Positions 34,425 through 44,159 of a DNA stretch of 64,000 nucleotides are shown here, in pieces. A model generated the notes under the pieces. It searched no databases and was not told where the DNA came from. It was given only the letters and a program-made list of their open reading frames with translations. The stretch lies in NCBI GenBank assembly GCA_019359545.1, contig JAHHHB010000014.1:37097-101096 (forward strand). Direction: 5' to 3'. The stretch's first letter is position 1, and every line of letters begins with the position of its first letter. The position numbers were made by a program, and so were the translations under genes. The DNA is from Desmonostoc geniculatum HA4340-LM1. Lineage in GTDB: Bacteria > Cyanobacteriota > Cyanobacteriia > Cyanobacteriales > Nostocaceae.

Positions 34425-35444
34425 TTATAGTGCTAAATCTTCAACCTCTGCATAAGGTTGTGGTTCCCGTAGACGTTTGGCAATTTGTTCTCGTCGATAC
34501 TTTGCAAGTTCGCTATAAAGCTTTTTGCGAGAAAGATTCACACTGCCAACAGGTTCATGCTCAAGTAATGTATGCCAAGGGCTAAACAATGTACCTTCAT
34601 CTAAACGTTTGCGTTCTTCAAAGTCAAATTTCTGACTGGGAATGCGGACAGTTGCAACTTTAATAAACGGTGAATCTGCTTCTTGCCATTCTTTAACGTG
34701 GTCTTCAATTGGGGTTTTGTCATCATCTACATAAAACTGAATCAGAAAGTCAAAAGATGCTTCTTGACCTTCTACTGTTAAATGCTTAACTATTGCTTCC
34801 CGGAGATAATTTTCGGATTCTGGAAGTGTTTCTGGAGGCTGTTGAATCTGTTGAGATTTGACAGACAACTTGACAATTTTATCGCCAAATTTAAACGGAG
34901 CCATGCTCCAATATTGAATCAAAAGTGGATTGCCCACCTTCTTACTAGTAATTTTTTGTAACAAAGCAAAGGCATAACCAAGTTCCTCTATCCGTTCTGG
35001 AGTAAGTTGTCCGCTACCTGCTTTAAAGATATCAGCGTAATCACGAATGTCTTTGGTAAAGAAAGTAGGATAACTGTTGAGTACAAAGTCTTGAGTTTTT
35101 TCTTCATCATCCAGCACTTTTTGCCCGTCTACATTCATCACCTTAATGCCAATACCGCAAACATCAGGTTCGGTATCGGAGCGGAATTTTCCACGCTTTT
35201 CAGGCGCACCACCGCTAGAGAAACGAATCCAAGCAGGATAGGTTTGGGGGGTTTTGAACAAACCTACTCTCAAGTCTTCAGGAAGATTGGGTTCAATAAT
35301 AAACTCTGCCCAAAGCAGTCCATGACTTTTACTATGAATTTGCCGCAGATCTGGACCTGTTTGTTGTTGAGCTTGGAGGCTAGTTGCTACAATCTCATCA
35401 ATCATTGCTGACTGGTCAGTGGTAGATGATACTGGATTACTCAT
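34425..35444 (-). CDS. Catalase-superfamily haem protein
   Basis: 339 residues, shorter than true catalases (about 480 or more). SHGLLWAEFIIEPNLP supplies the distal histidine segment, YPAWIRFSSGGAP and DVCGIGIKVMNVDG match the catalase core, and DFVLNSYPTFFTKDIRDYAD fits the NYPVFFV-like region. FSPWHTLLEHEPVGSVNLSR with KKLYSELAKYRR gives the proximal side. Small catalase-related proteins include allene oxide synthases and fatty-acid hydroperoxide-processing enzymes, so the role may be in oxylipin chemistry rather than H2O2 removal. No lipoxygenase gene is adjacent. Confidence 0.8.
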   Translation of the reverse strand: MSNPVSSTTDQSAMIDEIVATSLQAQQQTGPDLRQIHSKSHGLLWAEFIIEPNLPEDLRVGLFKTPQTYPAWIRFSSGGAPEKRGKFRSDTEPDVCGIGIKVMNVDGQKVLDDEEKTQDFVLNSYPTFFTKDIRDYADIFKAGSGQLTPERIEELGYAFALLQKITSKKVGNPLLIQYWSMAPFKFGDKIVKLSVKSQQIQQPPETLPESENYLREAIVKHLTVEGQEASFDFLIQFYVDDDKTPIEDHVKEWQEADSPFIKVATVRIPSQKFDFEERKRLDEGTLFSPWHTLLEHEPVGSVNLSRKKLYSELAKYRREQIAKRLREPQPYAEVEDLAL

Positions 35445-35484
35445 GAAAGATATTTAATGATGTTTCTTCATCATCCTCAACCCT

Positions 35485-36060
35485 TCAGTCTTTCTGAGTC
35501 AACCCAGTTTCGGTTAAGATACTTGTTAAGGGTTTATCCCAAGGTTCGATAGGTAGCTGGGGTAAATACGCAAAATCAAACACAATTCCCACAGTGGGCT
35601 TTGTCAACCACTCCGGTGAACTGAGTAGGCGATCGTAATATCCTCCGCCATAACCCAGGCGATATCCTCGATCGTCGCAAGCTACACTGGGAATAAGAAT
35701 CAAATCTACTTCCGTCGGGTCTAAGGTTGGGGCATCGGGATGGGGTTCAGTAATGCCATAAGCCCCACTTTGCACAGAATCTTCAGGTGTCCAAATATGC
35801 CAAGATAGGGATTTATGAACGCAGCGAGGAAATCCCCAACAGTATTTGGTGTTTGTAAATAGTGGAGTGAGATCGGGTTCTTGGCGAAAACTAAAATAAG
35901 CAAGTATTGTTTTTGCTTGGGCGAACAAAGTAGAGTTTTCTAAATGAGAGCAAATGCGATCGCTTTTTTCTCTCCACTCCCAGACGGACATTGATTGGCG
36001 TGTTTTGAGTAAAGTACGACGTAGTTTTGCTTTATTTAGTTGATGATTAACTGTGTCCAC
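35485..36060 (-). CDS. 5-formyltetrahydrofolate cyclo-ligase
   Basis: 191 residues. It converts 5-formyl-THF to 5,10-methenyl-THF with ATP. The signature DDRGYRLGYGGGYYDRLL and the preceding DLILIPSVACD are conserved, and the N-terminal KAKLRRTLLKTRQSMS is the usual nucleotide-binding helix start. It follows the fcl terminator and stands apart from the polysaccharide genes. Confidence 0.92.
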   Translation of the reverse strand: MDTVNHQLNKAKLRRTLLKTRQSMSVWEWREKSDRICSHLENSTLFAQAKTILAYFSFRQEPDLTPLFTNTKYCWGFPRCVHKSLSWHIWTPEDSVQSGAYGITEPHPDAPTLDPTEVDLILIPSVACDDRGYRLGYGGGYYDRLLSSPEWLTKPTVGIVFDFAYLPQLPIEPWDKPLTSILTETGLTQKD

Positions 36061-36073
36061 ATTTAAAATTTAC

Positions 36074-36105
36074 TCAAAAAAGCTAGGGTGGGCACTACCC
36101 ACCCT
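36074..36105 (-). terminator. Rho-independent terminator of the gmd-fcl operon
   Basis: Read on the minus strand: AGGGTGGG, loop, CCCACCCT, AGC, TTTTTT. It is located just after the fcl stop codon. Confidence 0.8.
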
Positions 36106-36109
36106 AAGA

Positions 36110-37075
36110 TTATGCAGCGTGTTGACGATACCACTCAATGGTATTCTTCAGCCCTTGCTCAAAGCTGATTTGAGCAGTGAAATTAAAGGCAAGCTTCGCG
36201 CGTTCAGTATCTAAACGGCGTCTAGGTTGGCCATTTGGCTTATCAGTTTGCCAAACAATCTCACCCTTAAACTCCATTAATTGGCAAATCAGAGTCACTA
36301 AATCAAGAATCGAAATTTCATCACCCGTTCCTAAATTCACTGGTTCTGATTCGTTGTAGAATTGAGTGCCCATCACAATCCCCCGCGCTGCATCTTGTGA
36401 ATACAGAAACTCGCGGGTGGGACTACCATCACCCCAAACTAGTAGTTGCTTTTCTCCTTGAATTTGGGCTTCGTGAACCTTGCGAATTAACGCCGGAATC
36501 ACATGAGAACTTCCGGGGTCAAAATTATCTTCCGGCCCGTACAAATTCACTGGCAGTAAGTAAATACCATTAAAACCATACTGCTGGCGATAAGCTTGCA
36601 ATTGCACTAAAAGTGCTTTTTTAGCAATTCCGTAAGGGGCATTGGTTTCCTCTGGGTAGCCATTCCACAAGTCATCTTCTTTGAATGGTACTGGGGTGAA
36701 TTTCGGATAGGCACAGATAGTACCAACACAGACAAATTTTTCCACTCCCCCTTGATATGCAGCATGGATTAGCTGGGTTCCCATGATCAAGTTATCGTAG
36801 AATAACTCTGCGGGTTTTTGCTGGTTGAGACCGATACCACCAACATGAGCTGCTAAATGGATAATGATGTCTTGCTGGTCAACTGCACGCTGGCAATTTT
36901 CCCAAACTCGCAGATCGCAATCACGCGATCGCACTACTGTAATCTTCTCACCATCAGCCCCTGCTTGACACAACTGATCGATCACCTGACGACCGAGAAA
37001 GCCTGACCCACCAGTGACGAGAATGCGTTTATTTTTGAGTTCTAAGGCGGTCATATTTTTATCCTCTGTAGTCAC
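36110..37075 (-). CDS. fcl: GDP-L-fucose synthase
   Basis: 321 residues, SDR-type epimerase-reductase that makes GDP-L-fucose from GDP-4-keto-6-deoxymannose with NADPH. The Rossmann motif is [13 protein letters not shown], the catalytic Tyr/Lys are in [10 protein letters not shown], and [20 protein letters not shown] and [20 protein letters not shown] are diagnostic. An internal ATG ([10 protein letters not shown], 37054) is an alternative start. Only two bases separate it from the upstream gmd stop, so the two enzymes form one operon ended by the hairpin at 36074-36105. Confidence 0.95.
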   Translation of the reverse strand: MTTEDKNMTALELKNKRILVTGGSGFLGRQVIDQLCQAGADGEKITVVRSRDCDLRVWENCQRAVDQQDIIIHLAAHVGGIGLNQQKPAELFYDNLIMGTQLIHAAYQGGVEKFVCVGTICAYPKFTPVPFKEDDLWNGYPEETNAPYGIAKKALLVQLQAYRQQYGFNGIYLLPVNLYGPEDNFDPGSSHVIPALIRKVHEAQIQGEKQLLVWGDGSPTREFLYSQDAARGIVMGTQFYNESEPVNLGTGDEISILDLVTLICQLMEFKGEIVWQTDKPNGQPRRRLDTERAKLAFNFTAQISFEQGLKNTIEWYRQHAA

Positions 37076-37077
37076 AA

Positions 37078-38163
37078 TCAGAAATGCAAAGCGCCTAGTT
37101 CTTGACGAAGAGTCGCAATATCATGTGGAAACTGCGAACCATTTCCATTGGGTGAAGTGTAACCCAAGGCTTGCAGGTCTGCTTCTACCATTAAGGAAAC
37201 TAGTTGCTCAAAGGTTACCGATGGTGTCCAGCCTAACTTCTGCCGTGCTTTGCTAGAATCTCCAATCAACAACTCTACCTCCGCAGGACGCAGATAGCGT
37301 TCGTCAAACTCGACATAATCTTGCCAATTGAGATTGACATAATTAAATGCCAATTCGAGAAACTCCCGTACTGAGTGGGTTTCGCCAGTTGCAATTACAT
37401 AATCGTCTGGTTGGTCTTGCTGCAACATTGACCACATTGCTTTGACGTAATCTTTGGCATAGCCCCAATCTCGTTTGGAGTCGAGATTTCCCATGTAAAT
37501 TTTTTTCTGTTTTTTGGCAACGATGTTGGCTACTGCCATCGTAATTTTACGGGTGACAAAGGTTTCACCGCGCCGTGGTGATTCGTGGTTAAAAAGTATG
37601 CCGTTACAAGCAAACAAATTGTAAGATTCACGATAATTTATTGTTTGCCAGTGGGCATATACTTTGGCGCAAGCATAGGGACTGCGCGGATAAAATGGTG
37701 TTGTTTCACTTTGGGGTATTGCTTGCACTAATCCGTACATTTCAGAAGAACCCGCTTGGTAAAACCGCACTTGTATTCCGGTACGGTGTTGATAGTCTCG
37801 AATTGCTTCTAACAAACGCAGTGTCCCCATTCCCACTGAATCTACAGTGTATTCTGGGGAGTCAAAGCTGACTCTGACATGGGATTGAGCGCCGAGGTTG
37901 TAAATTTCTACTGGTTTTACTTCTTCTAAGATACGTCGCAGTGTTGTTCCATCGGTCAAATCTCCGTAGTGAAGAAACAACTGCACTCCTTGTTTGTGCG
38001 GATCTTCGTAGATGTGATCGATACGGTCTGTGTTGAAGGTGGAAGTCCGGCGAATTATCCCATGAACTTCATAACCTTGTTCTAGCAAATACTCACTCAG
38101 ATATGAACCATCTTGACCCGTAATACCAGTTATTAACGCTCGTTTTTTTTGCGTCATGCTCAA
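37078..38163 (-). CDS. gmd: GDP-mannose 4,6-dehydratase
   Basis: 361 residues. It converts GDP-D-mannose to GDP-4-keto-6-deoxy-D-mannose. NADP motif [20 protein letters not shown], the active-site [15 protein letters not shown] with Tyr-x3-Lys, and the substrate loop [17 protein letters not shown] are all present. It is first gene of the gmd-fcl operon, which supplies GDP-fucose to glycosyltransferases such as those at 38.6-40.6 kb. Confidence 0.96.
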   Translation of the reverse strand: MSMTQKKRALITGITGQDGSYLSEYLLEQGYEVHGIIRRTSTFNTDRIDHIYEDPHKQGVQLFLHYGDLTDGTTLRRILEEVKPVEIYNLGAQSHVRVSFDSPEYTVDSVGMGTLRLLEAIRDYQHRTGIQVRFYQAGSSEMYGLVQAIPQSETTPFYPRSPYACAKVYAHWQTINYRESYNLFACNGILFNHESPRRGETFVTRKITMAVANIVAKKQKKIYMGNLDSKRDWGYAKDYVKAMWSMLQQDQPDDYVIATGETHSVREFLELAFNYVNLNWQDYVEFDERYLRPAEVELLIGDSSKARQKLGWTPSVTFEQLVSLMVEADLQALGYTSPNGNGSQFPHDIATLRQELGALHF

Positions 38164-38629
38164 CTATCCCTTATTGTCTTTGATTAAAATGTTACAGACG
38201 ATATGATACAACCTAGCAGGTAATTGCTGAATTGCCTAATAGTAAACCTACCAGTTCTAATCAATCGTGTAACTTTTAAGTAAATAAATATACTTAAGAA
38301 CAAGTTGTTGAACCAGTAAGAATTAACTTGATAAATTCAACGTTTTTTAATAATTATTAATAGTAATTTTATCATCATTGTAATTTGTCAAAGTTTGTAT
38401 GGATCTCTGATTTTTGTGAAGACTCAATAAACTTTTGCTGCCCAGTCTTTTCAGTGGTGCTGAGTAATGAGTGCCGTAACAGCACTCATTATTCAGCACT
38501 TTTTTGGTGATGTTTAGGACTAGCTCTTTCAAGGTGACCAATGAAGATACGTTGAATCTGCGGTATTTTACACTAAAGAATATACTTAGGGGCATTGATT
38601 GCCCCACAGAATCAGCCCTCAGTAATTAC
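38164..38629. other. Intergenic with a long hairpin
   Basis: Separates gmd from the sugar transferase gene. Holds the inverted repeat at 38457-38499. An 86-residue minus frame here overlaps that palindrome and lacks any protein-like pattern, so no gene is called. Confidence 0.5.
38457..38506. terminator. 18-bp stem hairpin with T run on the + strand
   Basis: GTGCTGAGTAATGAGTGC pairs with GCACTCATTATTCAGCAC (one mismatch), seven-base loop, then TTTTTT on the + strand. On the minus strand it follows the sugar transferase stop codon by about 130 bases. It may be a dispersed palindromic repeat as much as a terminator. Confidence 0.5.
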
Positions 38630-39388
38630 TCAGTATGCACCGTTATTTTTAGGTAAAATTACCACGTCAACAGTTTTTAAGATGATCCATAAATCAAGCC
38701 ACAAATTCCTAGATTTTACATAATGCAGGTCTATTTGGACTCGGCGAGGGTAGGGAATATCATTACGCCCAGACACCTGCCACAAACCAGTAATTCCTGG
38801 ACGGATTGTTAAAATCTCATCAATGTGACAACCGTATTTTGGTAGTTCTTCTGCTACTAATGGGCGAGGGCCGACTACACTCATATCCCCTTTTAAAACG
38901 TTCCAAAATTGGGGAAATTCGTCTAGACTAGTAATTCGCAAAAATCGACCAATTTTAGTAATCCGTGGGTCTTGTTTGAGCTTAAAACTACTCTCAAATT
39001 CTTGTCGCAACTGGGGCGATGTTTCCATCATTTGCACGAGGATTTCGTCCGCATTGCTGACCATTGTTCGGAATTTAATACAGTTAAAAGGTTTGTAATT
39101 TTTCCCCACCCGTTCCTGAATATAAAAAATTGGGCCTTCTGAACTCAAAGCAATCAACAAGGCCAAGATTAAATAGACAGGAAAGAATAAAATCAACACT
39201 GACAGCGAAAACACTATATCGAATAGTCGCTTGGCAAACTCTCCGTTTAAACCCTGAAAAGATAAACCTTGAGGTTTAACTCTAGGCGTCTTTGTTTTTT
39301 GACCGCGCTTTAGGAGAGTACGCCAAGATCCTCTAGTGTCTTGCCGTACACCTCGCTTGCCGGAGAGGAGTGAGCTCTGGGCAGTCAT
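38630..39388 (-). CDS. Priming sugar transferase (PF02397 type), second copy
   Basis: 252 residues from MTAQSSLLSG; AAGGAG lies five bases ahead. After a basic, probably cytoplasmic N-terminus comes one transmembrane helix (LSVLILFFPVYLILALLIAL), then CIKFRTMVSNADEIL, FLRITSLDEFPQFWNVLKGD, SVVGPRPLVAEELPKYG and IRPGITGLWQVSGRNDIPY. It probably starts a polysaccharide repeat unit by loading undecaprenyl phosphate. The glycosyltransferase upstream on the same strand (39487-40644) is its likely partner. Confidence 0.92.
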   Translation of the reverse strand: MTAQSSLLSGKRGVRQDTRGSWRTLLKRGQKTKTPRVKPQGLSFQGLNGEFAKRLFDIVFSLSVLILFFPVYLILALLIALSSEGPIFYIQERVGKNYKPFNCIKFRTMVSNADEILVQMMETSPQLRQEFESSFKLKQDPRITKIGRFLRITSLDEFPQFWNVLKGDMSVVGPRPLVAEELPKYGCHIDEILTIRPGITGLWQVSGRNDIPYPRRVQIDLHYVKSRNLWLDLWIILKTVDVVILPKNNGAY

Positions 39389-39486
39389 CATACTCCTTAA
39401 TAATCCACACCACACATAGTCCCAATCTTAAAGCCAAAATGAGATGCTTCTGGGGGTAAATTGCCAAAAGCCTAAAAAAATAAGTC

Positions 39487-40644
39487 CTATTGACCAAAAC
39501 CATTATTCCAAAAAGGTCTTTTTTCGTTGCACTTATTTACAAAATCTAGATAACGATCTGCAAAGACTTGCGGTGAAAACTGCGCGGCGTGCGATCGCAT
39601 ATACTCGGAATTAAACGAACCCTGATATATTTCAAACTTTTCTACTGCCTCCACTAAAGCCGCCTCTGTTTGTGTCCTGAAGAATATACCTGTCCCTGTA
39701 TCCACGCCAGAGCGAATATCTCGCACTGTTTCTAAAGCACCCCCAGCACCATAGGCGATTACTGGCGTACCACAGGCTTGTGCCTCCACTAAGGCAATAC
39801 CAAAATCTTCACAAGCTGCATACACAAACGCCTTAGCCCTAGCCATATATTTTTTTACCACATTATCGGGTTGCCATCCGAGTATTTCTATATTTGAATT
39901 TGCCATCTGACGAATTTTTTGCATTTCATCTCCTGTACCAATTACTACTAACGGTCGTTTTAGTTGATTAAAAGCTTTGACAATCAACGATACTTGTTTG
40001 TAACTCACTAGTCGGGAAACTGTGAGATAAAAATCGTCTTTTTCCTGAAAAAATGGAAATTCCCCAATATTCACAGGTGGGTAAATGACTGTTGCTTCTC
40101 GCCGATAGCAGCGCCAAATCCGCCGAGCTGTATGCTGCGAGTTGGCAATGAAGTAATCAACACGATTGGCACTCAATACATCCCACTGGCGCAAATGATG
40201 TAATAAATATCGCGTTACCCACCCAGGTAAACCATTACCCAGCTTGCTCTGGCGCAGATAATCAAAGGTCAAGTCCCAAGCATAGCGCATGGGGCTGTGA
40301 CAGTAGCAAATATGCAACTGATCTGGAGTGGTAAGGATTCCCTTGGCAACAGCATGGGACGAAGACAGAATTACGTCATAGTACCGCAAGTCCATTTGTT
40401 CAATTGCCAAAGGCCACAAAGGCAAGTACTTTTGTATACCGTTGCGGGCATAGGGAAAATGCTGAAGAAACGTCTTGCCAATCTGACGTTTGTATAGATA
40501 ACTTTCAGGGTTACTGGATTCAAAATCGATGAGGGCATATAAATCAGCATCAATGTGATTCAAAATTTCCCGTACAACGAGTTCTGAACCACCTGTGGCT
40601 TCGGGTGTCAACCACTCATGAACCAGAGCATATTTCAAGGGCAC
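39487..40644 (-). CDS. Glycosyltransferase family 4 protein
   Basis: 385 residues, GT-B fold. EWLTPEATGGSELVVREIL is the glycine-rich N-terminal acceptor loop. CHSPMRYAWDLTFDYLRQS matches mannosyltransferases of the WbaZ/MtfB type. The C-terminal nucleotide-sugar site has YAACEDFGIALVEAQACGTP, the E-x7-E motif, and VIAYGAGGALETV. It probably adds a mannose or related residue from a GDP-sugar. Next downstream, on the same strand, is the sugar transferase, and gmd-fcl lie beyond, so a fucose/mannose-containing surface polysaccharide is suggested. Confidence 0.9.
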   Translation of the reverse strand: MPLKYALVHEWLTPEATGGSELVVREILNHIDADLYALIDFESSNPESYLYKRQIGKTFLQHFPYARNGIQKYLPLWPLAIEQMDLRYYDVILSSSHAVAKGILTTPDQLHICYCHSPMRYAWDLTFDYLRQSKLGNGLPGWVTRYLLHHLRQWDVLSANRVDYFIANSQHTARRIWRCYRREATVIYPPVNIGEFPFFQEKDDFYLTVSRLVSYKQVSLIVKAFNQLKRPLVVIGTGDEMQKIRQMANSNIEILGWQPDNVVKKYMARAKAFVYAACEDFGIALVEAQACGTPVIAYGAGGALETVRDIRSGVDTGTGIFFRTQTEAALVEAVEKFEIYQGSFNSEYMRSHAAQFSPQVFADRYLDFVNKCNEKRPFWNNGFGQ

Positions 40645-40960
40645 AGCTAACTTGTAATGAATGGAAAATAGTTAGGCAAATTATGAGGTTAACTGAAAAG
40701 TTTCCCCTTGTGATTAATTAATGGGAAGCGCCCCAGATTAACGGCAAGACGCAATCTTTCGCTTAGAGGTTCCAGATGGATGCTGCAACCTGATAATGTC
40801 AGATTGGGGAGTGGGGAGTGGGGAATGGGGAATGGGGAATAGGGAATAGGGCATGGGGCATTGGGCATTGGTTATTTCTCCCCCTGCCTCCCCTGCTTCC
40901 TCATCCTCCACTCCCTACTCCCTACTCCCTTGACGAAAACTGATATAGGAATGAGAAGCT
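40645..40960. repeat. Divergent intergenic region with heptamer arrays
   Basis: At 40803-40931: GGGGAGTGGGGAGTGGGGAA and GGGCATTGGGCATTGG, then GGTTATTTCTCC, then CTCCACTCCCTACTCCCTAC. G-rich then C-rich halves, as elsewhere in the window. No gene seen. Confidence 0.8.
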
Positions 40961-41899
40961 ATGCGAATTCTAATTATGGGTGGTACTCGGTTCATTGGTG
41001 TCTATTTGACTCAACTATTAGTGGAACAAGGACATGAAGTGGTGCTGTTTAATCGTGGAAATAGACCAGCGCCTTCTTTACAGGGAGTAGGACAAATTAT
41101 AGGCGATCGCACTGATGCTACCCAATTAAAAGCAAAATTATCACAAGAAAATTTTGATGTCATTTTTGACAATAATGGACGAGAACTTAGTGATACTCAA
41201 CCACTTGGAGAGATTTTTCAAGACCGGGTGCAACATTTTGTATACATGAGTTCGGCGGGGGTGTATCTCAAATCTGACCAACTCCCCCATATCGAAGGCG
41301 ATGCAGTAGATCCGAAAAGTCGCCACTTGGGTAAGCATGAAACTGAAGCTTATCTCACCCAATTGGGATTGCCCTTTACTTCCATTCGTCCTACTTATAT
41401 TTACGGGCCACGTAATTATAATGACTTGGAAAGCTGGTTTTTTGACAGAATTGTGCGCGATCGCCCCATTCCTATCCCCGGAAATGGGTTGCATATCACT
41501 CAGTTAGGTCATGTCAAAGATTTAGCAAAGGCAATGACCCAAGTTTTGGGTAATCAACAAGCTGTAGGAGAGATTTATAACATTTCTGGCGATCGCTTTG
41601 TCACTTTTGATGGTTTGGCCCGTGCTAGTGCCGTGGCGGCTGGTAAATCACCTGATGCTGTGAAAATTGTGCATTATGACCCGAAGAAGTTTGATTTCGG
41701 CAAGCGTAAGGCTTTTCCCATGCGGGTGCAACATTTCTTTGCTTCGGTGAACAAAGCCCAAACAGAATTAAACTGGCATCCTGAATATGATTTGATTTCT
41801 GGATTACAAGATTCTTTGGAAAATGATTATCTCCCTTCTGGCCGGGATAAAGCTGAGGTTGATTTTTCTGTAGATGAGGAGATTTTACAAGCTGTTTAA
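40961..41899 (+). CDS. NAD-dependent epimerase/dehydratase, CSP41-like
   Basis: 312 residues. Rossmann motif MGGTRFIGVYLTQLLVEQGH. The catalytic region YMSSAGVYLKSDQLPHIEGD has Tyr but the typical YxxxK lysine is not obvious, and IRPTYIYGPRNYNDLESWFF follows. This pattern matches cyanobacterial homologues of chloroplast CSP41 proteins, SDR-fold proteins that bind RNA and associate with ribosomes or stabilise transcripts. Function as an RNA-binding protein is inferred from family; a sugar-epimerase role is the alternative. Confidence 0.82.
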   Translation: MRILIMGGTRFIGVYLTQLLVEQGHEVVLFNRGNRPAPSLQGVGQIIGDRTDATQLKAKLSQENFDVIFDNNGRELSDTQPLGEIFQDRVQHFVYMSSAGVYLKSDQLPHIEGDAVDPKSRHLGKHETEAYLTQLGLPFTSIRPTYIYGPRNYNDLESWFFDRIVRDRPIPIPGNGLHITQLGHVKDLAKAMTQVLGNQQAVGEIYNISGDRFVTFDGLARASAVAAGKSPDAVKIVHYDPKKFDFGKRKAFPMRVQHFFASVNKAQTELNWHPEYDLISGLQDSLENDYLPSGRDKAEVDFSVDEEILQAV

Positions 41900-41913
41900 T
41901 TGTGAGATTTGTT

Positions 41914-41940
41914 GACCGAATAATTACGAATTATTCGGTC
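41914..41940. terminator. 12-bp perfect stem between convergent genes
   Basis: GACCGAATAATT, loop ACG, AATTATTCGGTC. It lies between the CSP41-like gene (+) and the Uma2 gene (-), 15 bases after the former's stop. No long T run, so bidirectional termination is inferred from position and stem strength. Confidence 0.65.
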
Positions 41941-41968
41941 ATGGGTAATGGGAAAAACCAATTACCTA

Positions 41969-42715
41969 TTACTCTTCATCAGGATTAATGCCCAATTCTC
42001 GCAACTTCGCCGCTAATTTATCGGCTCGTTGTCTTTCCTGTTCGGCTCGTCGCGTTTCCTGTTCTAGCTGCGTAGAAATCCAATTTCCTGTTTCATCGTA
42101 CCAACGTAACCACAAGCGATCGATACCTTCGTAAGTGCCTTGCCAAAGCCCCAAACCTAGCTGTATTCCTGGCATCCAGACTCTAGAAGTAGTTACATCG
42201 ATTTCGTGGTAACTATCTGCAACTAGTTGAAATGCTTGGAGTTTGTCAGTGTAGCGGTCAAATACTATGTAGTAAGGAACTCGCAAAATCCGTTCATAAA
42301 CTTCCCACTTGGTTGGCGGTTGGTTAATTTCCCGCAGAGTTTGTCCTAAGTCTTCTTTTTCAGTGCCAGGAGAAAGCAATTCTACCACTACAAAAGGAGC
42401 AACCCCTTCTTGCCAGATGACATAACTTAGGCGCAAGTTTCGGCGTTCATAGAGACGCGAAACTCCCACAGTAGCAAACCAGTCCGGGCGTTTGTACCAC
42501 AGTGTATGCCGCAGGTCATAGTAAAGGTTTAAATCACTGCCAACAAATACTTCATCTGCTGGATAGTTGGGAGGCGAGAAGGTATCACTTAAAAGTTGCG
42601 GTTGAAAAAGGTGAAATTCGTCAGGCAAACCAGGATCCTCAGGGTATTCACTGGGAAGATCGTACATGGTGGGTAGGGTTTCTTTTGGAGGGCGCGGAGG
42701 GTCTGTTTGATACAT
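41969..42715 (-). CDS. Uma2 family (DUF820) putative endonuclease
   Basis: 248 residues. The PD-(D/E)xK-like core has D78 (KRPDWFATVG) and E112 (FVVVELLSPGTEKEDL), with a lysine nearby. The C-terminal third (LEQETRRAEQERQRADKLAA, LRELGINPDEE) is a charged coiled coil typical of cyanobacterial Uma2 proteins. The family is hugely amplified in filamentous cyanobacteria; its role (restriction, repair or selfish homing) is unresolved. Full length, unlike the copy at 45.6 kb. Confidence 0.85.
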   Translation of the reverse strand: MYQTDPPRPPKETLPTMYDLPSEYPEDPGLPDEFHLFQPQLLSDTFSPPNYPADEVFVGSDLNLYYDLRHTLWYKRPDWFATVGVSRLYERRNLRLSYVIWQEGVAPFVVVELLSPGTEKEDLGQTLREINQPPTKWEVYERILRVPYYIVFDRYTDKLQAFQLVADSYHEIDVTTSRVWMPGIQLGLGLWQGTYEGIDRLWLRWYDETGNWISTQLEQETRRAEQERQRADKLAAKLRELGINPDEE

Positions 42716-43124
42716 AAGGAGAATTCTGAGCGACTACTACTATTTTGGATTTTAAATTTTAGATTTTAGATTGGAAATCGCTTTGTTGTGTCTGGGTTTT
42801 GGAATCTGTGTCTAGCAATCAATTTTTAAATTGGTACAATTTTAAGTTAACGGATTAGCGTAAATGTTTGGCTAAAGTCAGACAATTTTGGATTTTGGAT
42901 TTTCGGTTTTTTCTACGGATAAATCCGCTTGTTCTGTACCATCAAGGAATAATTGGCCAAAAGAAAAATATTTTTTTATACCTGAGAAAGACGCAATTTA
43001 TCGCGTCTTTAGTTTTTATTGGAACAGGAACGAAAATTTTCTCTATTAGTCAGGCAAACTTTTTTGATAATTGCCTCAATTTTAGTGAAATTAGTGTCTG
43101 TAAATACTATTGTTGGTTGATAAA
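42716..43124. repeat. Intergenic with TTTTAGA array and small palindromic repeat
   Basis: ATTTTGGATTTTAAATTTTA at 42741-42774, a shorter ATTTTGG run at 42886-42906, and GACGCAATTTATCGCGTC at about 42991-43009, a hairpin repeat like that at 14961. No gene seen. Confidence 0.6.
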
Positions 43125-44009
43125 ATGAGCCAGGTTTTGCAATATCCACTCCACAATGTTTTAGAAGCCCGTGCCCGCTTGGGTGAAGGACTAATTTGGG
43201 ATTCGACTAAAAAAGTGCTTTACTGGATAGATATTTATAACCATCGAGTGCATCAATTTGACCGGGTAACGGGAAAAAATCGCTTTTTTGATGTGGGAGA
43301 TGTGGTAGGTGCGATCGCCACAGCTGGTACAGATAGATTAATTATGGCACTGCGTCATCACTTGGCATTCCTCAACACCCAAACAGGTGAAGTTACCCCC
43401 ATTTTGGAAATTGAAGGAAATCTGCCAAGTAATCGTCTCAACGATGGTAAATGTGATTCCCAAGGTCGCTTTTGGTTCGGCTCAATGTCTTCTGTAGAAA
43501 AGCCCGACGCTAGCCTTTATCGTTACGATACTGATGGTTCATTACATGTAATGGAAACAGGATTGACTATCTCTAATGGCTTGGGTTGGAGTCCGAATCA
43601 AGAAACTTTTTATTTGGCTGATTCTCCTAAACAAAAAATATATGCTTATGACTTTAATTCCGTAACAGGCAATATTAATAATCGCCGGATTTTTGTTGAT
43701 TTAACTCATGAATATTTCTACCCAGATGGGTTGACGATAGATAGCCAAGGAAATATTTGGTCAGCTATGTGGAATGGATGGTGTGTGATTCGTTTCAATC
43801 CCAAGGGTGAAGAAATATTGCGGATTAATCTATCCGTTCCACTCGTAACGAGTTGCACCTTTGGCGACGAAGATTTGCAAACACTCTACATCACCACTGG
43901 TTCAGTTGGACTCAGCCAAGCTGAGATTGATAATAGTTTCTACTCAGGTGATTTGTTTGCTCTCCAGACTGATGTTAGTGGATTACCTGCATATACTTTT
44001 CAGGGGTAA
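43125..44009 (+). CDS. SMP-30/gluconolactonase/LRE family protein
   Basis: 294 residues from ATG at 43125; a TTG 15 bases upstream is less likely. Six-bladed propeller lactonase of the regucalcin type. Metal-ligand segments are RLGEGLIWDSTKKVLYWIDI (Glu), SNRLNDGKCDSQGRFWFGSM (Asn), GLTISNGLGWSPN (Asn) and FYPDGLTIDSQGNIW (Asp), all intact. It probably hydrolyses a sugar lactone such as gluconolactone. It is isolated from other sugar genes. Confidence 0.92.
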   Translation: MSQVLQYPLHNVLEARARLGEGLIWDSTKKVLYWIDIYNHRVHQFDRVTGKNRFFDVGDVVGAIATAGTDRLIMALRHHLAFLNTQTGEVTPILEIEGNLPSNRLNDGKCDSQGRFWFGSMSSVEKPDASLYRYDTDGSLHVMETGLTISNGLGWSPNQETFYLADSPKQKIYAYDFNSVTGNINNRRIFVDLTHEYFYPDGLTIDSQGNIWSAMWNGWCVIRFNPKGEEILRINLSVPLVTSCTFGDEDLQTLYITTGSVGLSQAEIDNSFYSGDLFALQTDVSGLPAYTFQG

Positions 44010-44039
44010 TTAATACTAATTCGTGATTATAGCTAGTAA

Positions 44040-44066
44040 GTTGGGTTTTACTTTGTTCAACCCAAC
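44040..44066. terminator. Hairpin after the SMP-30 gene
   Basis: GTTGGGTT ... AACCCAAC with an 11-base loop, 31 bases after the stop codon. There is no T run; weak support. Confidence 0.4.
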
Positions 44067-44159
44067 CTTCACAGAGAATGATCATGGGTTTAGCTATTGC
44101 TTTATTTATCCTAAAAATAATTATGATGGCATACTTATCAGCACTCATAATTAACTTAA

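Noticed and set aside
38347..38607. 86-residue minus frame
   Set aside because: It reads through an 18-bp stem palindrome and low-complexity AT-rich sequence, so it is more likely noise.
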